Shown one piece after another: positions 35,263 through 44,297 of a DNA stretch of 64,000 bases. The position numbers and the translations under genes are program-made. The stretch is from UASB124 sp964446935. Lineage in GTDB: Bacteria > Babelota > Babeliae > Babelales > RVW-14. Where the stretch lies: contig CAYUQI010000002.1 in the NCBI GenBank assembly GCA_964446935.1, positions 27,690 through 91,689 on the forward strand, in the 5' to 3' direction. Each line of letters begins with the position of its first letter. Position 1 is the first letter of the stretch. A model generated the notes under the pieces. The model did not search any database and was not told the origin of the DNA. It worked only from the letters and a program-made list of their open reading frames with translations.

Positions 35263-36084
35263 TTACGTTGCTTCGATCGTTGGTGATGTTGTTGTTTGAT
35301 CAGTGTTATGAGCCGCTAAATCTTGTTGAGGTGTTGTGGCTGCGTTTGTATGTTGTTGTTCTGATGTATTTTGTATTTCTGCAGCAGGTTCTTCGTCTTC
35401 ATTCAATTTCTTTTTAATAACGAGATTAATTGCAAATTCGTCCACATACATGAAATAGGTCGTATAACGGCCAAGCAACCGCCACATGCCTACAATGTCT
35501 GCTAATTCTGTTGCAACTATATGAATTGTTTGAGCGTTAACGCTCTGCGGATTTTTATCATAGCGACTAACGATTGCCAGTGTTCGTAAAAGAATCTCAA
35601 CTGTTAATTGGATAATTTGGGTAACCTTAAAACTTTTCAGACGCGTTGGTTGAGCTACATTCTTTTCAGCAACTTTTTCTGCATCGCCAACGCGGATAAT
35701 ATCGTAGAGTCCTGCTGCTACATAACAGAGTACTTTAGGTACGTCCCATAAGATAATTTTTACCGGGGGGACGTGTTGGGGGATGCCAAGAATACTGACC
35801 AACTTTGTGCTTGTTGCAATTCCGGCTAGGGTTGCTGCTAATTTAATAGTTTTAGGATCGGAGCTATTAATGCTGGCAACATAAGGAATATGCATAAGTG
35901 CTTCTGTTAGCTCTAAAATATCTTTTTTATCCTGCAAAAAGGTAATGCCGTTGTTGGTGCAATCGTAGAGCCATGATAGAATTCCACCTTCTTTATCTTC
36001 AGTTGATACAGAAAGTGGAGTCTGTGCTGCCCCGAGCAATGAAAATGATAATAATGTAATAATGATAAGTTTAATGTATCTCAT
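35263..36084 (-). CDS. Secreted protein of unknown function
   Basis: 273 residues with a signal peptide (IKLIIITLLSFSLLGAAQT). Mostly helical body (about 30-220) with several moderately hydrophobic helices, then a low-complexity tail rich in Gln, Thr and Ala (about 228-273). I recognise no family. Its ATG overlaps the 3' end of the upstream hydrolase gene by 14 bases, so the two are co-translated; function may be linked to that hydrolase. Composition is like other secreted unknowns in the window. Confidence 0.6.
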   Translation of the reverse strand: MRYIKLIIITLLSFSLLGAAQTPLSVSTEDKEGGILSWLYDCTNNGITFLQDKKDILELTEALMHIPYVASINSSDPKTIKLAATLAGIATSTKLVSILGIPQHVPPVKIILWDVPKVLCYVAAGLYDIIRVGDAEKVAEKNVAQPTRLKSFKVTQIIQLTVEILLRTLAIVSRYDKNPQSVNAQTIHIVATELADIVGMWRLLGRYTTYFMYVDEFAINLVIKKKLNEDEEPAAEIQNTSEQQHTNAATTPQQDLAAHNTDQTTTSPTIEAT

Positions 36085-37288
36085 TTAATGCGCCCGTATC
36101 TACAACAATGTTTCGTAATTTATTTACAAAGAAATCAGCCGATTTCGTTCCGTCGTGTAAACATGCAAGTAATTGATCTTGTGGTAATTCGAAGAAAAGG
36201 TCACATATTAACTTGTAGAGTTCTTTTTCCTTAAGGTGATTTCGAACATGATAATTGGATGTTAGGATCACTGTTTTTTCAACATCGGTAAGCGCATTCC
36301 ACAATTGTTCAAATTCATGACGTTTGACCACATAATCGTCTTTGCCGTAAAAAAATAAAAGTTTTTCTTGTTTAATACGAGGCGCAAAATCAAGCAGTGA
36401 AATGTTGCTTATATTAAGAAAAACATTGCGAGCAAGATATGCCAATGAATTCTTTACCCATTCTTGGCCAAAAAACCAATGATCTCGCCATCCTCCTGTT
36501 TGGGGGTTACACATTACTTTAAGATCAGTTCTAGCTTTTTCGAAGTAGAGTGGAAGTGACAGCCAGCATCCATCAAGTACAAGTTTGTCGAAGATATGTG
36601 GATAATGCGATAATGATTTGAGGAAAATAAAAGCACCATAGCATAAGCCTATGCCAAAAACTCGTTTGTATGGTTTATTTTGGTGTTGTTTTATTTTTTT
36701 AAAACTTTCTACAACAGCAAAAACATCTTTGTGTTCGTCGACGCCAAAGTTAGCAACACTTCCATCAACCCCAAAACCCATCTTGGTTAGGCTAAGAGGC
36801 CATGTTTCTGGATCACTGAATGCAAATGGTCGGTATCCATGTCCACGAAAGTCCATAAGTACGACATCATAATTGGGAAACATTGCTACAAATGGGGACA
36901 TGAGTTCTCGTTCATTGGTAAACCCTTCGCCAATGACGAGAAGCGTATCACTGTCGCGATCGAAGAATGTTGCACCTAACCGAACGTTATCTTCTGTGAA
37001 TACGTCATAAGCATCACCGACAAAAGTAGGTGTTGGTTTTGATTTAAGATGATATTCACGTTTTTGGGGAGCCGGGCTTCGCAAAAAATCAAGATCAAAA
37101 AAAACAGACTGGTTGAGGTTGTTGTTGAGTTCTAAGGCGAGATGTTCAGTTGCATGATCAAGTGCAAAACCTGGTTCATTGTTGTAAGCGATTTCGGTTT
37201 TATATAGATAAGAAAATTGTTTATTAACCGCATTACAACTGATAAACAATGATAAAGAAATGAATGTTAAACGAGATATTAATTTCAT
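36071..37288 (-). CDS. Exported alpha/beta hydrolase with a cysteine nucleophile
   Basis: 405 residues from the ATG at 37288. The N-terminus is signal-like (KLISRLTFISLSLFISCNAV; SLFISC could be a weak lipobox). The hydrolase core has VVLMDFRGHG (oxyanion strand), the nucleophile elbow GIGLCYGAF with Cys where most members have Ser, the acid in FFYGKDDYVVKR, and a His in SNYHVRNHL. A G-x-C-x-G elbow is known from dienelactone hydrolase. Substrate unknown; export suggests action on the envelope or on host material. Divergent from sufS. Confidence 0.7.
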   Translation of the reverse strand: MKLISRLTFISLSLFISCNAVNKQFSYLYKTEIAYNNEPGFALDHATEHLALELNNNLNQSVFFDLDFLRSPAPQKREYHLKSKPTPTFVGDAYDVFTEDNVRLGATFFDRDSDTLLVIGEGFTNERELMSPFVAMFPNYDVVLMDFRGHGYRPFAFSDPETWPLSLTKMGFGVDGSVANFGVDEHKDVFAVVESFKKIKQHQNKPYKRVFGIGLCYGAFIFLKSLSHYPHIFDKLVLDGCWLSLPLYFEKARTDLKVMCNPQTGGWRDHWFFGQEWVKNSLAYLARNVFLNISNISLLDFAPRIKQEKLLFFYGKDDYVVKRHEFEQLWNALTDVEKTVILTSNYHVRNHLKEKELYKLICDLFFELPQDQLLACLHDGTKSADFFVNKLRNIVVDTGALNEIH

Positions 37289-37427
37289 ACATAAGTCCGT
37301 TAATATAATGATTTTTAAGGGCTTTAAACGCGAAACAGTCCACTGTATCGACAACGATTTTTTTTGTCAATATACTCAACGTGTGATGTCATTAACCGCA
37401 ACCCTCTTCAATATTCTTGGGTGTGTT

Positions 37428-38699
37428 ATGGATATAGATAAGATACGTAAAGATTTTCCAATTTTCCACCGCCCCCTTCCCGCTGCATTATCAGCTTCCA
37501 AACAAGGCAGGTTTCTGGTTTATCTTGACAATGCGGCAACTGCACAAAAACCGCACAGTGTTATTGATACAATTACGCAATTTTATTCCACATCGTATGC
37601 AACCGTCCACCGTGCCCTGTATGAGCTAGGAGAGATGGCAACAATGCAATATGAAGCAGCTCGTGATAAAGTTGCTGCCTTTATTAATGCAGGGCGATCG
37701 GCAGAGATTGTGTTTACTAAGGGGACAACCGAGGGAATTAATTTCATTGCGCAGGCATGGGCTCTTCCTCATTTACGCCCAGGTGATGAAATTGTACTTA
37801 CTTATGCCGAACACCATGCAAATTTGGTTCCATGGCAAAGAGTTGCTGAAAAAACAGGCGCAAAACTTGTTTTTATTCCTATTGACCGTTCGACCTATAA
37901 GGTAGGCTCTTGGGATAAACTTATTGGGCCTAAAACCAAATTAGTCGCTGTAACATACAGCTCAAATATCATAGGCAATATATGGAGAACGGACGAGCTT
38001 GAAAAACTTATTACCCACGCCCATTCAGTTGGTGCTCTTGTTCTGATAGATGCTGCTCAGGCGGTAGCCCATAAGAAGATAGATGTGCAGCGCATGAAAG
38101 CAGACTTTCTTGTTTTTTCTGGCCATAAAATGTTTGGTCCCACCGGTATAGGGGTGTTGTATATCAACTATAATCATGTCAATGATGTCGAACCGTATCA
38201 AACGGGTGGATCAATGATTAGTGAGGTCTCATTCAATCGAGCAACGTGGGCCCCTAGTCCGCAAAAGTTTGAAGCAGGAACGCCGCCTATTGCAGGGGCA
38301 ATAGGCCTTGGAGCTGCTGTTGAATACATGAATGAAACAATTAATTTTGATCAGTTACTCAAACATGAGGCTTCATTGTGCGCAACGCTGATCGACGGCT
38401 TACAACATATTTCTGGTATCAAAGTTGTTGGAAATCTAACCCTATTGAAAGAAGAGGGGCATCTGGTAAGCATAGCGTTTGACGAGGTCCATCCGCACGA
38501 TGTTGCTACTTTGCTTGGTTATCGAGGGGTGGCAACAAGAGCTGGACATATGTGCGCACAGCCGCTTGTTCATTATCTTGGTATTGAATCGATACTACGC
38601 GTGAGTTTTGCTGCATATAATACCCAACAAGATGTTGAGATCTTTTTAAAAGATTTGCATGATTCTCTTCACACACTGGCACAAAAGACAGGGATCTAG
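37428..38699 (+). CDS. sufS: Cysteine desulfurase SufS
   Basis: 423 residues from the ATG at 37428, where the family's DIDKIRKDFPIF start begins; upstream in-frame ATGs are rejected because they only add non-conserved sequence. PLP enzyme that removes sulfur from cysteine for Fe-S assembly. SufS group II features: YLDNAATAQKP, TYAEHHANLVPW, PLP lysine Lys234 in SGHKMFGPTG, and the persulfide Cys376 in RAGHMCAQP, with the short loop typical of SufS. Its partner scaffold SufU is encoded 3.6 kb away (42302-42691), so the two are not in one operon. Confidence 0.95.
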   Translation: MDIDKIRKDFPIFHRPLPAALSASKQGRFLVYLDNAATAQKPHSVIDTITQFYSTSYATVHRALYELGEMATMQYEAARDKVAAFINAGRSAEIVFTKGTTEGINFIAQAWALPHLRPGDEIVLTYAEHHANLVPWQRVAEKTGAKLVFIPIDRSTYKVGSWDKLIGPKTKLVAVTYSSNIIGNIWRTDELEKLITHAHSVGALVLIDAAQAVAHKKIDVQRMKADFLVFSGHKMFGPTGIGVLYINYNHVNDVEPYQTGGSMISEVSFNRATWAPSPQKFEAGTPPIAGAIGLGAAVEYMNETINFDQLLKHEASLCATLIDGLQHISGIKVVGNLTLLKEEGHLVSIAFDEVHPHDVATLLGYRGVATRAGHMCAQPLVHYLGIESILRVSFAAYNTQQDVEIFLKDLHDSLHTLAQKTGI

Positions 38700-38713
38700 A
38701 GGATCGCGTATAC

Positions 38714-38733
38714 CTTCCCGCTTTCGCGAGGGC
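38714..38733. repeat. Degenerate REP-like hairpin
   Basis: CCCGC-TTT-CGCGAGGG, an imperfect GC-rich dyad just behind sufS. It resembles the common CCCGCTTTCGCGGG intergenic palindromes with one added base. Confidence 0.4.
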
Positions 38734-38755
38734 GATGTTAAGATGCATGGATAAT

Positions 38756-39095
38756 TTATTTGTTTTTCTGAATATCAAGAATACGTTTATTTATATCATT
38801 GGGCTCGTATTTCATGGTGATGGCGCAAACTGATGATTGTATTTGTTTATTTTGCAAAANNNNNNNNNNNNNNNNNNNNNNNNNNNNNNNNNNNNNNNNN
38901 NNNNNNNNNNNNNNNNNNNNNNNNNNNNNNNNNNNNNNNNNNNNNNNNNNNNNNNNNNNCGTGAAGCGTATCGGCCTTTTTTGCTTTATAATGTGCTAGT
39001 TGTCGAATAAATATCGACTTCTGTTTATCCAAATTTCCTTTGGATCCAGGAAAAATTTGCTTAAGGAGGTTATAGCCGTCTATAATAACAATCAT
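38756..39095 (-). CDS. NYN-domain (YacP-like) RNase/RNA-binding protein, interrupted by an assembly gap
   Basis: The N-terminal 45 residues are visible: IVIIDGYNLLKQIFPGSK, the first strand and Asp motif of NYN/PIN-like nucleases such as YacP/Rae1, which cut RNA on ribosomes. The 100-N run then interrupts the gene. Beyond it, one of the three frames stays open (LQNKQIQSSVCAITMKYEPN, then a Lys-rich end) to a stop at 38756, which I take as the probable C-terminus; another frame ends sooner. The gap size is arbitrary, so the true length is unknown. Convergent with sufS and divergent from atpG. Confidence 0.6.
38860..38959. other. Assembly gap (100 N)
   Basis: Run of exactly 100 N, a conventional placeholder of unknown true length. 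It falls inside the NYN-domain gene. The flanks share no visible overlap. Confidence 0.98.
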
Positions 39096-39165
39096 GACAT
39101 ACTTTCATTTATACGCTTTATTACCATAACAAAGTTGTCTCCAAAAACAATGAGGTTGTAAAAAG

Positions 39166-40080
39166 ATGTCCCAACTTGTTTATTTAAAGCAAAAAATTCG
39201 TTCAATTCAAACGACTAAGAAAATTACTCATGCGGTGCGTTTGGTTTCAATGTCCCTTTACAACAGGGTAGATAAGATTAACAATCCGCTTAATACCTAT
39301 ACAAACAATGTTCAACAGTTGTTTGGGGATGTCCTTACCTATGTTCCTGAATGGCGTGACAGTTTACTTTTCCCCCGAGATGTCTTGGATACACGGCCGC
39401 TTTTTATTGTTGTTGCAACCTCTAAAGGGCTGTGTGGGAGTCTCAATTCTAATTTACTACGTTATATTGATACATCACTTTTTATAGAGAAACAACAAAC
39501 CCCTAAGTTTATTGCTATTGGGCAGAAGGCTGTTACCTATGTTAGAGAGAAGAACTTAGGAGAATTAATTCATAGCTACCCTGAGCTGAATTCGAATAAC
39601 TTTGTTGCTTTGGCTGATGAATTGATTGATAAAATTATTAATGCCGAACCAAATTATTCGTCTGTTTCATTTTTTAGTAGCGTTGCAAAATCATTCTTTG
39701 CTCAAATGCCGCGCAAATTTACCGTTATCCCCATGCAGCAACAATTTGCATCGATGTTCAAAGATAAAGATCTTGAAAAGGAACAGGGGAGTGAATCATT
39801 GGCTGAGAAGGAAAGAGAGGAGCTCGATGAGCTCATTTGGGAGCAATCCAAGGATGATATCCTTAAATTTTTATCAATAAGTTATTTGCGCAGTTCTATT
39901 ATTTATATACTTTTTCATGCTTTACGAGCTGAACATTCAGCACGATTCTTGGCTATGGAAAATTCAACAAATAATGCTGAAAAATACTTGGAACGTTTGA
40001 CGCTCCAATTCAATAAATTGCGTCAATCACTTATTACAAAAGAGGTTTCTGAGTTATCGGCGAGTTTTCCAACGCGGTAA
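39166..40080 (+). CDS. atpG: F-type ATP synthase gamma subunit, isolated
   Basis: 304 residues. Gamma is the central rotor shaft of F1Fo ATP synthase. The N-terminal helix KQKIRSIQTTKKITHAVRLV, the Rossmann-like core with GLCGSLNSN, and the C-terminal helix with SARFLAMENSTNNAEKYLERL are all family hallmarks. A charged insertion (about 205-225, Lys/Glu-rich) is longer than usual. No other atp genes flank it, although gamma normally sits between atpA and atpD; here it lies between a NYN gene and murA, whose 3' end it overlaps by 47 bases convergently. The other subunits must be elsewhere. Confidence 0.93.
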   Translation: MSQLVYLKQKIRSIQTTKKITHAVRLVSMSLYNRVDKINNPLNTYTNNVQQLFGDVLTYVPEWRDSLLFPRDVLDTRPLFIVVATSKGLCGSLNSNLLRYIDTSLFIEKQQTPKFIAIGQKAVTYVREKNLGELIHSYPELNSNNFVALADELIDKIINAEPNYSSVSFFSSVAKSFFAQMPRKFTVIPMQQQFASMFKDKDLEKEQGSESLAEKEREELDELIWEQSKDDILKFLSISYLRSSIIYILFHALRAEHSARFLAMENSTNNAEKYLERLTLQFNKLRQSLITKEVSELSASFPTR

Positions 40081-41383
40081 TTGGATTTTCTATTACCTCA
40101 ATCAATCCGCCCAGGCTACGTATCTTTTCTTCAAGATTATCGTATCCTCGCTTCCAATGATGAAGTCCGGTCATTTTGGTTTGCTCAAAAGCAACCAAGC
40201 CTAGCAGCATCAATGCGCACGATGCTCGAATATCGGATGCGATAACCTCGCTGCCATACAAGGCGTCAACACCACGAATTGTTGCTTTTGATCCTTCAAC
40301 CGTAATTTGAGCCCCTAATTTGCCAAGCTCTTTGGCATGCAGCATGCGGTTTTCATAAACAGTTTCTTCAATGATGCTGGTACCTTGAGCGGTGCACAAG
40401 ATGGCCATCATAGATGGTTGAAGGTCGGTTGGGAATGCTGGATAAGGGCCTGTTTTGATGTTAACGGCTTGTGGATGTTTGCAGGCTTTGAATGTAATGC
40501 CTGGTTTAATAACGTTGTGCTTGGGGTCGATTGATGTAATAACATCATGTCCCATTTCGCGAAGTTTTTCGATGAACATGTCCAAATGATCAGGGCGAGC
40601 ATTAGGGATAGTGATATTTCCACCGGTAATTGCTGCAGCGAGCACCAGTGCTCCTACTTCCAAACGATCCGGTATGATGGCATGGGTTACAGGATGCAGT
40701 GTATTTACGCCTTTTATGCGAATAATTGATGCTGGAAGTATCTCGATGTTTGCACCCATCTGTTTCAGAATATCAATTAAATCTAATACCTCTGGCTCCA
40801 GTGCGGCATTAATGATAAAAGTTTCCCCCTTGGCCAAGCAGGCAAACATGAGCAAATTTTCAGTTGCTCCAACACTTGGATATTCCAGCATAATACGAGT
40901 ATACGTTGGTAGTTCATTGGTCGGTTTGAGCGTTGCAACAATGGCTGTATCTTGTTGTTCAGTAATAGCACCAAGCTTCTTAAATCCCTCCAGGTGGTAG
41001 TTGATTGGTCGAGCCCCAATCAAATCTCCGCCAGGAAGAGCGACTTTTGTCTTGCCAAAACGGGCAAGAAGTGGTCCCATGACGAGGATGGATGCTCGTA
41101 TCTTATTCATTATTTCAGGTTTAATTTCGTAGCGACAAATACTTGTTGTATCAACGGTAAGGGTTTTCGCAGCGGCGTTGTAGGTAACGCGTGCGCCAAG
41201 GTCTTGTAATAAGGTGATCATCAGGCGAACGTCGGCAATGTTGGGAACATTTTCAAGGACTGATGTCCCATTGGTCAAAATCAGTGAGGTCATGATGACC
41301 AGGACTGCATTTTTTGCTCCATTAACATCAACAGTGCCAGAAAGTGGTGGTGATTTTCTTATTTCAATATAACCATTGGTCAT
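40034..41383 (-). CDS. murA: UDP-N-acetylglucosamine 1-carboxyvinyltransferase MurA, Cys-to-Asp variant
   Basis: 449 residues from the ATG at 41383, with AAAGGGAA upstream. First committed step of peptidoglycan synthesis: PEP plus UDP-GlcNAc gives enolpyruvyl-UDP-GlcNAc. The EPSP-synthase-like fold is clear: VDVNGAKNAVL (Lys24), IRASILVMGPLLARFG, and the catalytic loop LPGGDLIGARP. The loop residue is Asp120 where E. coli MurA has Cys115, the target of fosfomycin; Asp there is known from Mycobacterium and Chlamydia and gives resistance. Overlaps atpG at its 3' end and is divergent from kdsB. Confidence 0.95.
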   Translation of the reverse strand: MTNGYIEIRKSPPLSGTVDVNGAKNAVLVIMTSLILTNGTSVLENVPNIADVRLMITLLQDLGARVTYNAAAKTLTVDTTSICRYEIKPEIMNKIRASILVMGPLLARFGKTKVALPGGDLIGARPINYHLEGFKKLGAITEQQDTAIVATLKPTNELPTYTRIMLEYPSVGATENLLMFACLAKGETFIINAALEPEVLDLIDILKQMGANIEILPASIIRIKGVNTLHPVTHAIIPDRLEVGALVLAAAITGGNITIPNARPDHLDMFIEKLREMGHDVITSIDPKHNVIKPGITFKACKHPQAVNIKTGPYPAFPTDLQPSMMAILCTAQGTSIIEETVYENRMLHAKELGKLGAQITVEGSKATIRGVDALYGSEVIASDIRASCALMLLGLVAFEQTKMTGLHHWKRGYDNLEEKIRSLGGLIEVIENPITALENSPITQKPLL

Positions 41384-41513
41384 GGAATTCCCTTTATATA
41401 GGTTCGTTAAGCCATGTTCAGATACGCGAAGAAAGTGTATAATAACGGTGATTGCAGCTACAAGCAATTATTTTAATGAAAATAAATAATACAAAGATAA
41501 AGGATATGTTCCC

Positions 41514-42281
41514 ATGAGAACAACCAAAAGAGTTGTCTGCGTTATTCCCGCTCGATTAGCATCAACCCGGTTCCCCCAAAAGGCATTGGCACTACTTGCA
41601 GGAAAGCCTCTGTTGCAATGGATATGGGAGGCTGCAACAAGCATAGACCTCTTTGATGAAGTGACGTTTGCTGTCGATGCGCAAGAGATCGCTGATGTTA
41701 TCAAGAGCTTTGGTGGTCGCTACCAAATGACGTCTGTCGCTTGCAAAAGCGGAACCGATCGTTTAGTCGAATTAGCTATTCAAGGCAAACTTAAAGCTGA
41801 CGTCTGGGTTAATTGGCAGGGTGATGAACCGTTTATTCATCGAGCAATGATCGAAACGTTATTGCAATCCATTGATCGTGACGATGCAGAGTGCTGGACG
41901 CTTGTTAAACGCATTACCAACCCGGAAGATATTATTTCACCAAAAGTTGCTAAAGTTGTCTGGGATAAGCAAGGCCTTGCTCTGTATTTTTCCCGCGCAC
42001 CAATTCCATTTTTTCGTGATGAGCGTGATTTGAATGTGCTTGTTACTAAGAATTCATATTATAAGCATGTTGGTTTGTATGCATATTCTTCACAAGCCTT
42101 GAAAAAGATCGCTACGATGGGTGACAGTATATTGGAAGATGCTGAAAAGCTCGAACAATTACGTTTTTTAGACTATGGACTTCGGTTCAAGGTGCATGAA
42201 ACGGATCAAGAGGTTTTTGGTATCGATACACCAGAAGATTTAGCGAAAGCCGAGCGCTTGGTGCATCAGAAAAAAAGGTGA
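41514..42281 (+). CDS. kdsB: 3-deoxy-manno-octulosonate (KDO) cytidylyltransferase
   Basis: 255 residues. Activates KDO with CTP to CMP-KDO for the lipopolysaccharide inner core. The nucleotidyltransferase start VIPARLASTRFPQKAL, the mid-protein SGTDRLVELA, and WVNWQGDEPFI match KdsB, and length is typical. AAAGGA precedes the ATG. It shows that this organism makes a KDO-containing LPS, supporting an outer membrane. Its TGA overlaps a GTG that could start the next frame, and the sufU ATG follows 20 bases later, so kdsB-sufU-pepA look like one operon. Confidence 0.95.
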   Translation: MRTTKRVVCVIPARLASTRFPQKALALLAGKPLLQWIWEAATSIDLFDEVTFAVDAQEIADVIKSFGGRYQMTSVACKSGTDRLVELAIQGKLKADVWVNWQGDEPFIHRAMIETLLQSIDRDDAECWTLVKRITNPEDIISPKVAKVVWDKQGLALYFSRAPIPFFRDERDLNVLVTKNSYYKHVGLYAYSSQALKKIATMGDSILEDAEKLEQLRFLDYGLRFKVHETDQEVFGIDTPEDLAKAERLVHQKKR

Positions 42282-42301
42282 TTTTGAACGATAGGCATTA
42301 C

Positions 42302-42691
42302 ATGAGTGATTCATTATATAAAGAAGAATTGCTTGATCATTATCGACATCCACGTAATAAGAAAACGTTAACCAATGCGGGCTTTATGGCTGGGCACAAT
42401 AACCCGTCATGTGGCGATCGCATTGTTATAGAGGGGATTGTTAACGATAACACTATCGTCGATCTTGGTTTTAATGGAGTTGGGTGTGTTATTAGCCAAG
42501 CAGCCGCGTCCATGTTAACTGAGCTTTGCATTGGCAAAACCGTAACAGAGGTGCTTAAGCTGAATAAGAATGATGTTTGTAATCTTATTGGGATTCATCT
42601 TGGTCCGACTCGGTTGAAATGTGCACTGTTGAGTCTCGAAGTATTGCAAGAAGGTTTACGAGATTATCAAAATAAACAAAAGACTGATTGA
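42302..42691 (+). CDS. sufU: SufU-type iron-sulfur cluster scaffold / sulfur acceptor
   Basis: 129 residues from the ATG at 42302; a GTG at 42278 overlapping kdsB is the alternative. NifU/IscU N-terminal family: Cys37 and Asp39 in NNPSCGDRI, Cys62 in GVGCVISQAAASML, and Cys107 in RLKCALLSLEVL, the zinc/sulfur ligands of SufU. The extra residues between the second and third Cys compared with IscU support SufU. It takes sulfur from SufS (37428-38699). A short gap to pepA suggests co-transcription. Confidence 0.92.
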   Translation: MSDSLYKEELLDHYRHPRNKKTLTNAGFMAGHNNPSCGDRIVIEGIVNDNTIVDLGFNGVGCVISQAAASMLTELCIGKTVTEVLKLNKNDVCNLIGIHLGPTRLKCALLSLEVLQEGLRDYQNKQKTD

Positions 42692-42695
42692 AAGG

Positions 42696-44240
42696 ATGCT
42701 TATGCTTTCGGTACAGATTGCTCAGAAAAAATTTTGGGATAATACGGTAGAAGGATATGTTTTCTTTGTAAAAGAAAATTTTGAAACATTGTCCCCATTG
42801 TCACAAATAGATGTGGTTGAGAAAAAATATTATCCGCATTTAAAAGATATTTTAAAAAAGCATCTCTTTGAAGGGAAGAAGGGTCAATCTTTTGTTTTAA
42901 GTGCTATGCATGAAGGTGCTTTGCGACAATTTATTTTTATTGGTGTTGGCAAATTAGATAAAGCATGGCATGTGGAACTTGAGCATATGCGTCGTGCAAT
43001 TGGCTCTGTTGTTTATCAACTTAAAAAGTTATCAATCAAAACGGCCGTTATGGCGCTTCCTGATGAAAAGCCTTTTGAGGTGAGTGACACTGAATTATTA
43101 AAACAACTGGTGATTGCAGCGCATATGGCGAGCTACGAATTTATTACGTTTAAAAGTGAGCAAAAGAGCAAGATGTTTGAAAGTACCTTGTCTATTGTTA
43201 TCAATGCTAATTACGATCAAGCAACTTATGGCGAGTGTGTCAATGCAGCCAGTGTAGTTGGGACAGCAATAAACAATGCACGTCATTGGGCTGACTTGCC
43301 AGCGAACATCATGACGCCAACAGCTATTGCTACAGAGGCTGAAAAAGTTGCTGAAAAATATCATTTAAAATGCACTGTTTTTGGCCGAGACAAAGCGCTT
43401 GAACTTGGCATGGGAGGCTTTTGTGCTGTTGATGCTGGGTCAGATCAAGATGGTAAATTTGTTGTACTTGAATACAAGACATCAAAAGCAAAAGCACCAA
43501 CGATAGCATTGGTAGGCAAGGGTATTGCGTTTGATACCGGCGGTATCAATCTTAAGCCAGCCGGTAGAATTGAAGGTATGAAGTATGATATGTCAGGGGC
43601 TGCTTCAGTAATAGGTCTCATGGAAGCGTTTGCCCAGCTCAAGCCGGCGGTTAATATCATTGGTGTTGCACCGTGTGTTGAAAATATGCCAAGCGGTAAG
43701 GCGTCGCGTCCTGATGACATTATTACCTGTATGAATGGTAAAACAGTTGAAATTAAAAATACCGATGCAGAAGGTCGCCTTATTCTGGCTGATGCGCTGT
43801 GTTATGCAGAAAAATTTTATAAGCCAGACATTATGATTGATGTTGCAACGTTGACTGGTGCTGTGCAGCATGCTCTGGGGTGTCTGTATTCAGCGGTTGT
43901 AACACAGGACAGTGATTTGGCGCAGCGGCTTATTGTCCTTGGCAAGTTGACCGGAGACCGTGTGTGGGAATTACCACTTGATGATGACATCAAAAATGCA
44001 ATTAAATCAGATGTTGCTGATATTCATAATGATGGTAATACAGGTTATCGAGCAGGGACCATTGTTGGTGGGTGCTTCTTGCAAAACTTTGTTGAAAAAG
44101 CTCGATGGGCCCATCTTGATATTGCTGGTACAGCGGATCATGTTTTGGGTGTTAATTATGTTGGCAAAGGTGCTACGGGTGCATCGATGCGCTTGTTGGC
44201 AGAGTTTGTGTTGACGCTCAATGGTGAGAAAGTTGTATAG
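42696..44240 (+). CDS. pepA: Leucyl aminopeptidase (M17)
   Basis: 514 residues. Cytosolic hexameric metallopeptidase removing N-terminal residues from peptides. The C-terminal catalytic domain has the M17 ligands and signature: VGKGIAFDTGGINLKP with a metal Lys/Asp, KYDMSGAA, and NTDAEGRLILADAL. The N-terminal alpha/beta domain is present. Length is typical. The ATG at 42696 or the one at 42702 could be the start; GAAAGGA favours the second slightly. In a host-dependent bacterium it may help use imported peptides. No signal peptide. Confidence 0.95.
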   Translation: MLMLSVQIAQKKFWDNTVEGYVFFVKENFETLSPLSQIDVVEKKYYPHLKDILKKHLFEGKKGQSFVLSAMHEGALRQFIFIGVGKLDKAWHVELEHMRRAIGSVVYQLKKLSIKTAVMALPDEKPFEVSDTELLKQLVIAAHMASYEFITFKSEQKSKMFESTLSIVINANYDQATYGECVNAASVVGTAINNARHWADLPANIMTPTAIATEAEKVAEKYHLKCTVFGRDKALELGMGGFCAVDAGSDQDGKFVVLEYKTSKAKAPTIALVGKGIAFDTGGINLKPAGRIEGMKYDMSGAASVIGLMEAFAQLKPAVNIIGVAPCVENMPSGKASRPDDIITCMNGKTVEIKNTDAEGRLILADALCYAEKFYKPDIMIDVATLTGAVQHALGCLYSAVVTQDSDLAQRLIVLGKLTGDRVWELPLDDDIKNAIKSDVADIHNDGNTGYRAGTIVGGCFLQNFVEKARWAHLDIAGTADHVLGVNYVGKGATGASMRLLAEFVLTLNGEKVV

Positions 44241-44297
44241 ATAAAAATAAAATATTTACGAGGGACAACATTCCCTGTGCCGTGGTGCTTTTTATTA

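Noticed and set aside
40611..41000. 129-codon frame opposite murA
   Set aside because: Antisense shadow of a well-conserved enzyme.
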